A program made the translations under genes and the position numbers. Shown one piece after another: positions 44,131 to 50,912 of a stretch of DNA of 64,000 nt. The stretch comes from Terribacillus saccharophilus (GTDB lineage Bacteria > Bacillota > Bacilli > Bacillales > Amphibacillaceae): contig NZ_NPBJ01000040.1 in the NCBI RefSeq assembly GCF_002272075.1, positions 1 to 64,000 of the forward strand. Direction: 5' to 3'. Position 1 is the stretch's first letter; every line of letters begins with the position of its first letter. The notes beneath the pieces are model-generated. The model had not been told where the DNA came from, did no database searches, and worked only from the letters and a program-made list of their open reading frames with translations.

Positions 44131-45225
44131 TCAATTTCCGGAAGGGACACGACTAGCATAACTGCTGTGGGCAATAAGGTCACGATAAAATGCATCAAAT
44201 CGCGGCAAGTCCATTTGCTGCGCTGCATCGGAAAGGGCAACAGCCGGATCTGGATGAACTTCCGCCATGATACCGTCAGCACCAATTGCAAGAGCTGCTT
44301 TCGCTGCTGGAAGCAGCAAATCACGCCGGCCAGTGGAATGCGTAACATCGACCATGACTGGAAGATGGGTTTCTTGTTTTAAAATCGGTACAGCAGTAAT
44401 GTCCAATGTGTTCCTTGTTGCAGTTTCATACGTACGGATTCCTCGTTCACAAAGGATAATGTCATTATTCCCGCGGGAGCTGATATATTCTGCTGCATGG
44501 ATGAATTCGGAGATGGTCGAGCTCATGCCGCGTTTCAAAAGAATTGGCTTCTTTACATCACCAGCTGCTTTCAACAATTCAAAGTTCTGCATATTACGAG
44601 CGCCAATCTGTATGACATCCAAATACTCGGCTGCTTTCTCGATATCCTCTGGTGCTACAATTTCACTGATAACGGCCAAATCATACGTATCAGCAATTTT
44701 TTTCAAGATACGAAGCCCTTCCTCACCTAAACCTTGAAAATCATAAGGAGAGGTGCGCGGCTTAAAAGCACCTCCACGCAGAAGCTTCAAGCCTTTTTCC
44801 TGCAGTGACTCAGCTACTTTGGCTGTCTGTTGGTAACTCTCCACAGAGCATGGTCCAAAGACGAACTGCGGCTCTCCATTCCCTATTTTCGTACCTTTAA
44901 TAGTAATGACCGTGTTTTCGGGTTTGCGGCGCCGTGATACAAGCAATGCTTTATGCATATCATCTTCCTGCAGTTCAAGGCTTGCTTTAAAGATTTCCTT
45001 GAACAAATGCTGAAGTGTGGCATCCTGAAACGGTCCTTTGTTATTATCAGATATGACATTCAGCATATCTCTTTCCCGTACCGGATCAAAGCGCTTCGTT
45101 CCTTGCTTTTTTTTCACTTCGCCGATTTCCTGAACAAGTTTACCTCGTTCATTTATCAAAGCAAGCAGTTCAAGGTTCACTTCATCTAATTTCTTTCGCA
45201 GTACCGTTAATTCATCCATATTCAT
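44131..45225 (-). CDS. aroA: Bifunctional chorismate mutase / DAHP synthase
   Basis: A 364-aa enzyme with an AroQ-type chorismate mutase domain (about 1-90, [18 protein letters not shown]) fused to a class I beta DAHP synthase (about 100-360, [30 protein letters not shown]). It catalyses the first step of aromatic amino acid synthesis; the mutase domain acts as chorismate/prephenate feedback sensor in Bacillus. GGGAG is 6 bases before the ATG. Located upstream of ccpA as in B. subtilis. Confidence 0.97.
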   Translation of the reverse strand: MNMDELTVLRKKLDEVNLELLALINERGKLVQEIGEVKKKQGTKRFDPVRERDMLNVISDNNKGPFQDATLQHLFKEIFKASLELQEDDMHKALLVSRRRKPENTVITIKGTKIGNGEPQFVFGPCSVESYQQTAKVAESLQEKGLKLLRGGAFKPRTSPYDFQGLGEEGLRILKKIADTYDLAVISEIVAPEDIEKAAEYLDVIQIGARNMQNFELLKAAGDVKKPILLKRGMSSTISEFIHAAEYISSRGNNDIILCERGIRTYETATRNTLDITAVPILKQETHLPVMVDVTHSTGRRDLLLPAAKAALAIGADGIMAEVHPDPAVALSDAAQQMDLPRFDAFYRDLIAHSSYASRVPSGN

Positions 45226-45276
45226 CGCTCTCTCCCACTCTCTATCTAGTATATCCAGCTCAAGTAATTAGCAATC

Positions 45277-45305
45277 ATTATAGCTAAAAGTTTACGCGCT
45301 GTCAT
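45277..45305 (-). promoter_or_regulatory. Sigma-A promoter of aroA
   Basis: ATGACA (45300-45305) and TATAAT (45277-45282) on the minus strand with a 17-base spacer. Confidence 0.7.
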
Positions 45306-45340
45306 CCACAAATAGTGTAGAATGACAATAGGAGCTTTAA

Positions 45341-45382
45341 ATGAATCCAGAAGAAGTTTCATTAAGCTACAGTGTTCAGTGA
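45341..45382 (+). CDS. Possible 13-aa upstream ORF of the FtsA-like gene
   Basis: An ATG with AGGAG 6 bases upstream opens a 13-codon frame (MNPEEVSLSYSVQ) ending in TGA, 33 bases before the TTG start of the next gene and in the same frame. The ribosome binding site is better than that of the main gene. It may be a leader peptide affecting translation of the FtsA-like protein, or an older start cut off by a nonsense codon. Confidence 0.4.
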   Translation: MNPEEVSLSYSVQ

Positions 45383-45415
45383 AGCTACGAGTTCAATGCA
45401 GAAAGGAATATCGTT

Positions 45416-47539
45416 TTGAAAGAAAGAATTTTCGCTTTGGATATTGGGACTAGATCCGTTGTCGGCATGCTTCTTGAAGAAGATGCTGGTATTTATACAT
45501 TGATAGATTACGAGATAATTGAACATGATGAGCGTTCGATGCTTGACGGCCAGATCCATGATGTAGTTGCCGTCGCACAGGTTATCATGGAAGTGAAAGT
45601 TAAACTTGAGGAAAAACACGGTCAGCTGCATAAAGTATGTGTCGCAGCTGCTGGACGTTCGCTGCAGACAAAACGTATCCGAATGCAGCATTCAATAGCC
45701 GAACGAGGTGTATTGGACCGAGAGCAAGTGCAGCATCTGGAGCTCAGTGCTGTACAGCAGGCACAATATGAAATCGCCCGATCGAAGGATAAGAGTACCG
45801 ATTATTATTGTGTCGGCTACTCGGTTCTGCATTATCAGCTCGACGAGCAGGAGATTGGTTCGCTGATAGATCAGCAAGGCCAAGAAGCAAGTGTAGAGAT
45901 TATTGCCACTTTCTTACCGAAGGTCGTTGTAGAATCTTTATTGTCAGCATTAAAGCGCAGTGATTTGGAGATGGATGCACTGACATTGGAGCCAATTGCT
46001 GCAATTAGCGTCCTTATACCACCATCAATGCGTCGTTTGAATGTAGCATTGGTTGATATCGGTGCTGGTACAAGTGACATTGCCATAACGAATGAAGGAA
46101 CAATTACCGCTTATGGCATGGTTCCAAAAGCCGGCGATGAAATCACAGAAGCGATAAGTGATCATTATTTGCTCGATTTTCACGTAGCCGAAGCGGCAAA
46201 AAGAGACTGGGCAGAAATAGGGACAATTACGACGATGGATATTCTCGGCTTTGAACAGCAGTTGGAAGCCGCTCAAGTCGAACAGGACATAGGCCATGCA
46301 GTCGACAAGCTGGCAGAAGCAATTGCAGAATCTATTATGCAGTTGAATGCAGTTCCCCCAAAAGCTGTCATGCTCGTCGGTGGCGGCAGCCAGACACCTG
46401 GACTGGCTATGCGTTTGGCGAAACGGCTTGAATTGCCGGAGAATAGAGTAGCTATACGTGGAACAGAAGCCATTCAACCGCTTGCGAAAACGGATAACGT
46501 GCCATCAGGTCCTGCTTTTATAACACCAATCGGCATTGCCTTGGCAGCTAAACAGAATCCTGTACATTATGTCAGTATACTTGTTAACGGGCGTGTCATT
46601 CGTTTATTCGATATGAAAAGACTGACTATTGGTGATGCATTACTAGCAGCAGGGATACAGGTAGCACGTCTTTACGGGAAACCGGGAGCCGCTTGCATGA
46701 TCACTTTCCAGGGGAAACCGCTCACTCTTCCTGGCACATTAGGACAGGCTCCAACTATACGACTCAACCAGCAGACGGCAAGTCTTGACTCAGCTATAAG
46801 AGATGGAGATAAACTGGATGTCGAAGCTGGAGTAGATGGTTTGCCTCCACAAGTGACTGTAAGCGATATAACAGGAGATTTAGATCCGATTACAGTCTTC
46901 TATAATGGTCGACCTTATCAGATGAAACAGCAGCTGCTCGTAAATGGTCAGCCAGTCCACCCAAACCATCAGCTCAAAGACAGAGATGAAATTATCATGC
47001 AGCGAACAACAACAATAGAACATTTCTTACATGAACAGCAGCTACCTTTGCCGGCATTGCCTGATGACACGGAATATGAAGTCTACATAAATGATAAGCT
47101 AATGTCGATTGATTCGTTTAGTCAGGTGTTTACCATCAATGAAATTCCAGCACGATTACGTGATCAGGTGAATGATGGAGATAGTATCCGTATCTCTGAA
47201 CGCAGATCACCAACTGCATCTGAGCTGCTTTCTCATCTTCAGACGGAAAATCAAGCGAGTTTGACAGTTGAGTTCAATGGAAAAACACTTAAGCTTACTC
47301 CTCCTGCAGCACAGCTTTATAGTGGAGATAAACCATTGGAATATGACGAGCAGATTCCTAGCGGTGCTCGACTTCAAATGCGTGTAGCCACAGATCAATT
47401 CATTATCCAGGATATTTTCCGGTTTGTAGATATAGATTTGACAAAGATTAGTGGAAACTTCCAACTATATAAAAATGGAAACAAAGCATCTTTCCATGAT
47501 TTTTTGTCTCCACACGATAAAATAGAACTGACCACTTAA
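45416..47539 (+). CDS. FtsA/PilM-like actin-fold protein with repetitive C-terminal tail
   Basis: A 707-aa cytoplasmic protein. Residues 1-380 are an FtsA/PilM-type ATPase core: phosphate-1 ALDIGTRS (7-14), phosphate-2 VDIGAGTSD (213-221) and adenosine motif VGGGSQTPG (321-329). Residues 385-707 hold about five modules, each with an (F/V)-x-N-G turn and ending in a D-G-D-x-(I/L)-like turn (463-470, 522-529, 587-594, 648-656, 698-706), probably beta-grasp folds. There is no FtsA-type membrane-binding helix at the end. TTG start with AAAGGA 8 bases upstream. Relatives in Bacillaceae are named 'cell division protein FtsA' by similarity; role unknown. Confidence 0.85.
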   Translation: MKERIFALDIGTRSVVGMLLEEDAGIYTLIDYEIIEHDERSMLDGQIHDVVAVAQVIMEVKVKLEEKHGQLHKVCVAAAGRSLQTKRIRMQHSIAERGVLDREQVQHLELSAVQQAQYEIARSKDKSTDYYCVGYSVLHYQLDEQEIGSLIDQQGQEASVEIIATFLPKVVVESLLSALKRSDLEMDALTLEPIAAISVLIPPSMRRLNVALVDIGAGTSDIAITNEGTITAYGMVPKAGDEITEAISDHYLLDFHVAEAAKRDWAEIGTITTMDILGFEQQLEAAQVEQDIGHAVDKLAEAIAESIMQLNAVPPKAVMLVGGGSQTPGLAMRLAKRLELPENRVAIRGTEAIQPLAKTDNVPSGPAFITPIGIALAAKQNPVHYVSILVNGRVIRLFDMKRLTIGDALLAAGIQVARLYGKPGAACMITFQGKPLTLPGTLGQAPTIRLNQQTASLDSAIRDGDKLDVEAGVDGLPPQVTVSDITGDLDPITVFYNGRPYQMKQQLLVNGQPVHPNHQLKDRDEIIMQRTTTIEHFLHEQQLPLPALPDDTEYEVYINDKLMSIDSFSQVFTINEIPARLRDQVNDGDSIRISERRSPTASELLSHLQTENQASLTVEFNGKTLKLTPPAAQLYSGDKPLEYDEQIPSGARLQMRVATDQFIIQDIFRFVDIDLTKISGNFQLYKNGNKASFHDFLSPHDKIELTT

Positions 47540-47571
47540 AAAAGCTGTACGCTTATGCGTACAGCTTTTTT
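47538..47571. terminator. Bidirectional terminator after the FtsA-like gene
   Basis: A perfect 15-bp stem (AAAAAAGCTGTACGC and complement), 4-base loop, between convergent genes. Confidence 0.92.
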
Positions 47572-47842
47572 ATTGCTTGTTTCTATATCGTTTATAGTGA
47601 ATATCGTGGACAAGACGGATTGTCGGACGGATCAAAAGAAGCAAACTGCCAGCTGCAAAAAGCAAGCATCCTGCTGTCTTTAGAGATTCGTATAGAAAGA
47701 GGAAACTGCCGATGAGAAAGATTAATCCAATTAGAAAATCATTCAGCATATACAGAATCTGATATGGGCGCTTGAAAAAGATACCGTATTCTCCAACCCG
47801 AATGACATCCTCCTTCTTATCCGATTTGTGTTCATGTTCCAT
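47570..47842 (-). CDS. YrhK-like small membrane protein
   Basis: A 90-aa protein with two transmembrane segments (about 32-53 and 58-76) and the YrhK-like signature RVGEYGIFFKRPYQILYMLNDFLIG region at 16-40. Function unknown. AGGTGGG 8 bases before the ATG sets the start; the frame is open 22 codons further, into ytxJ. It begins 13 bases after the ytxJ stop, so it may be the last gene of that unit. Confidence 0.8.
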   Translation of the reverse strand: MEHEHKSDKKEDVIRVGEYGIFFKRPYQILYMLNDFLIGLIFLIGSFLFLYESLKTAGCLLFAAGSLLLLIRPTIRLVHDIHYKRYRNKQ

Positions 47843-47855
47843 TTCAAAAACCCAC

Positions 47856-48191
47856 CTATTGATTGAATCTAGTTTCCTGCTCCCGTAATACAGCTTCTGT
47901 AATGTCATGGTGTGATGTATTCCAGATTACTTGATTATTCTCAAAAAGCAATGCCTGTGGAGATTCATGTCTTACCTCATAACGGTCCGCAATCGTATTA
48001 GATAGCTCCCGTGCTTCTTGGACATATAATGTGTACATTGGTATCTGTGTATCAAGACTATATCTGTCGTACTCCTGCTTCGCCCTTGCACTGATCGGGC
48101 AAGTCAGACTATGCTTGAGCAAGTAAAATGATGCATCCCTATTTAATACATCCTGAAATTCCTCTTGGCTTTGAATGACTTTAGCTTCCAT
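47856..48191 (-). CDS. ytxJ: YtxJ, bacillithiol-system redox-active protein
   Basis: A 111-aa thioredoxin-fold protein with a single redox cysteine C31 in HSLTCPIS, in the CxxC position. The family (monothiol bacilliredoxin type) probably removes bacillithiol from proteins. AAGGGAG precedes the ATG. It is last of the ytxGHJ set; a hairpin terminator sits between ytxH and ytxJ, so it may be expressed by read-through. Confidence 0.87.
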   Translation of the reverse strand: MEAKVIQSQEEFQDVLNRDASFYLLKHSLTCPISARAKQEYDRYSLDTQIPMYTLYVQEARELSNTIADRYEVRHESPQALLFENNQVIWNTSHHDITEAVLREQETRFNQ

Positions 48192-48215
48192 TCTGTAAAA
48201 ACTCCCTTCAAAAAT

Positions 48216-48248
48216 AAACAGACTCCTAAGCAAGATGCTTAGGAGTCT
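48216..48248 (-). terminator. Terminator between ytxH and ytxJ
   Basis: A perfect 12-bp stem (AGACTCCTAAGC and complement) with a 5-base loop and a U-rich tail on the minus strand. Confidence 0.75.
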
Positions 48249-48253
48249 TATAA

Positions 48254-48688
48254 TTAAAGATCCTTGTTACGTTCAATCGTGGATTTCTGCTGTTCCATTT
48301 CCAATTCTCTTGCAGCTTCCTCGATTGCACGTGCTACTTCTTCCGCTGCATCTTCTGCTTCTTTATCATTTGAAGCTGTGTCATCTGCTTGGTCTTTGGA
48401 TTTTAGGTTCTTGACTTTATCCTGTACAGTCTGAGAGGATTCTTTCACCTTATCAGCTACAACACGGGATTTTTCAGTGACAACATCTTTCCATTGTGCA
48501 CCTTTTTCACTGTACTGTGTTTTCATTTCGCCCGCGCGCCCTTTCAGGGAGCTAGCCTGTTCCGTAATATCGCTGCGAAGTTCTTTACCGGATTTAGGTG
48601 CAAGAACAAGAGCAGTCACAGCTCCTACTACGCTGCCGATGATCGAACCAATCAGAAAATCTCTTCCGTTCGTCTTTTTCGTTGACAT
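48254..48688 (-). CDS. ytxH: YtxH general stress protein
   Basis: A 144-aa protein with a Gly-rich N-terminal membrane segment (FLIGSIIGSVVGAVTALVLAP, about 11-31) and a long amphipathic, Lys/Glu-rich helical tail, typical of YtxH. In B. subtilis it is part of the sigma-B/sigma-H controlled ytxGHJ operon; function unknown. Follows ytxG by about 30 bases. Confidence 0.88.
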   Translation of the reverse strand: MSTKKTNGRDFLIGSIIGSVVGAVTALVLAPKSGKELRSDITEQASSLKGRAGEMKTQYSEKGAQWKDVVTEKSRVVADKVKESSQTVQDKVKNLKSKDQADDTASNDKEAEDAAEEVARAIEEAARELEMEQQKSTIERNKDL

Positions 48689-48718
48689 ACTGCATTGCCT
48701 CCTATCGCGTCGCTTGGT

Positions 48719-49201
48719 TTAATGGGATGTTTCTTTTACTGGTAGCGGCTGCTCTGTTGGCTGCACTGCAGGTACAGAGGCGACCTCATTGGCTTCATTC
48801 TGCTTCTTTTTCTTCCATAAGTCAAGTATAACTGAGCCCCATTTTAGTACTTGGCCAGTTTGTTCTGTATGCTGTTCTGCAGATAGTGCCACTTTGTTGG
48901 ACACATTGCGAATAGAATTGTTAAGGCTGTTCACTGTATCACCGATGCCTTCAATTCCGTCAACAAGAGTGTTAAGCTTCTGCGCTTTCTCTCCGATGTC
49001 TTCTGCAAGGTGATTTGTCTTGCTGAGCAGTTCTGCTGTTTCGCTCGTAATGCCCTGCATTTGCTTTTCGACACCTTCCAATGTGCTCGCTACGTCATTT
49101 AGTGTGCGTGAAGCAGCTTTCAATGTTTTTGCGAGGTAGATTACTAAGACTGCGAATGCGATTGCTGCAATTAGTGCAGCGATGTACCCTAGAATTTCCA
49201 T
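48719..49201 (-). CDS. ytxG: YtxG, DUF948 membrane stress protein
   Basis: A 160-aa protein with an N-terminal transmembrane helix (about 4-24) followed by a predicted coiled coil (about 28-120), the DUF948 pattern. First gene of ytxGHJ and preceded by a near-perfect sigma-B promoter. AGGAG precedes the ATG. Function unknown. Confidence 0.88.
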   Translation of the reverse strand: MEILGYIAALIAAIAFAVLVIYLAKTLKAASRTLNDVASTLEGVEKQMQGITSETAELLSKTNHLAEDIGEKAQKLNTLVDGIEGIGDTVNSLNNSIRNVSNKVALSAEQHTEQTGQVLKWGSVILDLWKKKKQNEANEVASVPAVQPTEQPLPVKETSH

Positions 49202-49285
49202 AATGATTAGTCAGCTCCTTCTTGGTATGTAGTATGAGTAGTTGAAGCACATCTCATGCTTTATACTCCTTCGTCTAACTACGTT

Positions 49286-49310
49286 ATTCCCTTGGTGTAC
49301 GTCGTTAAAC
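49286..49310 (-). promoter_or_regulatory. Sigma-B promoter of ytxGHJ
   Basis: GTTTAA (49305-49310) and GGGAAT (49286-49291) on the minus strand, spacer 13, the best sigma-B match in the window. Confidence 0.85.
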
Positions 49311-49324
49311 ATAAAAGTACAAAT

Positions 49325-49352
49325 AAAAAAAGGGAGTAATACTCCCTTTTTT
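49325..49352 (-). terminator. Terminator after murC
   Basis: AAAAAAGGGAGT / ACTCCCTTTTTT with a 3-base loop; separates murC from the stress operon. Confidence 0.85.
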
Positions 49353-49364
49353 AAGTGTAATGGA

Positions 49365-50669
49365 TTATTGGACAGCTTGCAACGACTCTTCATAGCGAGC
49401 TTGAAATTTCTGTATGTCACCAGCTCCCATGAATAAAAGGACACTGTCTTCATACTGCTTAAGTACGTTTACATCTTCAAGCTGCAATACTTCACAGCCT
49501 GGTATGAGCTCCTGCAAATCCTGGATTGTCAGATTACCCTTTGCTTCACGAGCAGAACCGAAAATATCACACAGATAAACGCTATCCGCATTTTTCAGAC
49601 TGTCTGCAAACTCTTGCAGGAAAGTCTTTGTTCTAGAAAAGGTGTGCGGCTGGAATACAGCCACAATCTGCTTATCCGGGTATTTCTTCTGAGCTGATTC
49701 TATCGTTACCTCGATCTCTTTTGGATGATGAGCATAATCATCCACCAATACTTGGCTGCCGGCTTTCTTCTCAGAGAAACGTCGTTTCACACCAGTGAAA
49801 CCATACATTTCCTTGATTTGATCAGGTGTCATACCTTCCTGATGACATACTGCAGTCACTGCCAGCGCATTGAGAACCTGGTGATTCCCGTATCCAGGAA
49901 TGGTAAACGTATGATAGAAACTACCTTCGATATATACGTCGAATGTCGTGCCATTCGGCTCTTCATGTACATTTTTTGCCTGGTACATATTAGACGCATC
50001 GAATCCATAATAATGAATTGGTACATTTGCTTGAAGGTCACGCAAATATGGATCATCGCCACAAGCAATGATACCGTGCTTAACTTGATCGGCCAATTGC
50101 TGAAAAGCCTGGAATACATCCTCGATGTTCTGGAAATAGTCAGGATGATCGAAATCGATATTCAGCATGACCGCATAATCCGGTTTATAAGCTAGGAAGT
50201 GGCGGCGGTATTCACATGCTTCAAAAACAAAGTAATCACTCTTAGGCTGTCCGCTTCCAGTTCCGTCTCCGATTAAATAAGAGATCGGGTGAGACTGCTT
50301 CAGCGTATAAGCCATGAGACCTGTCGTCGATGTTTTGCCATGTGCTCCTGTTACTGCTATGCTGCGGAATTTATCCGCATATGCACCCAGGAAGTCATGA
50401 TAGCGGTAAATCGGAAGACCAAGTTTTTTTGCTTCAAGAATTTCCTCGTGTTCATCAGAGAATGCATTTCCTGCAATGATTGTCAAATTCGGTTTGATAT
50501 TATCTTTTGTAAATGGCAGTATTGTAATATTTTTATCTTTCAGGGCCTGATCCGTGAAGAAAACCTTCTCCACATCGGAGCCTTGGACTTTCTCACCTGC
50601 ATCATGCAGGATCTGCGCCAATGCACTCATACCAGATCCTTTAATACCAACGAAATGGTAAGTTGTCAT
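49365..50669 (-). CDS. murC: UDP-N-acetylmuramate-L-alanine ligase
   Basis: A 434-aa Mur ligase adding the first L-Ala to UDP-MurNAc. N-terminal [11 protein letters not shown] binds UDP-MurNAc, [10 protein letters not shown] is the ATP P-loop, and [10 protein letters not shown] is a conserved C-domain motif. GGAGG lies 8 bases before ATG 50669; the GTG five codons upstream is the Shine-Dalgarno itself. It lies between sftA and ytxG, as in B. subtilis. Confidence 0.97.
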   Translation of the reverse strand: MTTYHFVGIKGSGMSALAQILHDAGEKVQGSDVEKVFFTDQALKDKNITILPFTKDNIKPNLTIIAGNAFSDEHEEILEAKKLGLPIYRYHDFLGAYADKFRSIAVTGAHGKTSTTGLMAYTLKQSHPISYLIGDGTGSGQPKSDYFVFEACEYRRHFLAYKPDYAVMLNIDFDHPDYFQNIEDVFQAFQQLADQVKHGIIACGDDPYLRDLQANVPIHYYGFDASNMYQAKNVHEEPNGTTFDVYIEGSFYHTFTIPGYGNHQVLNALAVTAVCHQEGMTPDQIKEMYGFTGVKRRFSEKKAGSQVLVDDYAHHPKEIEVTIESAQKKYPDKQIVAVFQPHTFSRTKTFLQEFADSLKNADSVYLCDIFGSAREAKGNLTIQDLQELIPGCEVLQLEDVNVLKQYEDSVLLFMGAGDIQKFQARYEESLQAVQ

Positions 50670-50772
50670 AATAGGAACCTCCACATAATAATATGTCGCT
50701 TTTGTATGGTGTTAGTATAAGTATGTAAAGCGTCGTGTGTCACATATACATGAAAAAAAGCATACTAGCAAC

Positions 50773-50781
50773 AGTATAGCA
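50773..50781 (-). promoter_or_regulatory. Extended -10 promoter of murC
   Basis: TGCTATACT on the minus strand, about 105 bases before the murC start, in the 243-base sftA-murC gap. Confidence 0.4.
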
Positions 50782-50872
50782 TTTTGTCAGTATTTTATAA
50801 ATGCAGAATCTCTTCTGTTACGCTTTTTACAGTATATACATAGCACCCTTTGTTGGTGTCTCGGATAACAGC

Positions 50873-50909
50873 ACAGCCTGGACGGTCCATAGGACAACAT
50901 CCAGGCTGT
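50873..50909 (-). other. Long hairpin just after the sftA stop
   Basis: ACAGCCTGGA / TCCAGGCTGT (10 bp, perfect) enclosing GTCC / GGAC with a 3-base loop. It begins 4 bases after the sftA stop and has no U run, so it is not a standard terminator. It may stabilise the sftA 3' end or act with another factor. Confidence 0.5.
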
Positions 50910-50912
50910 CGT

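Noticed and set aside
47843-47908. 22-codon N-terminal extension of the YrhK-like protein
   Set aside because: It overlaps ytxJ and lacks a ribosome binding site; AGGTGGG supports the downstream ATG.
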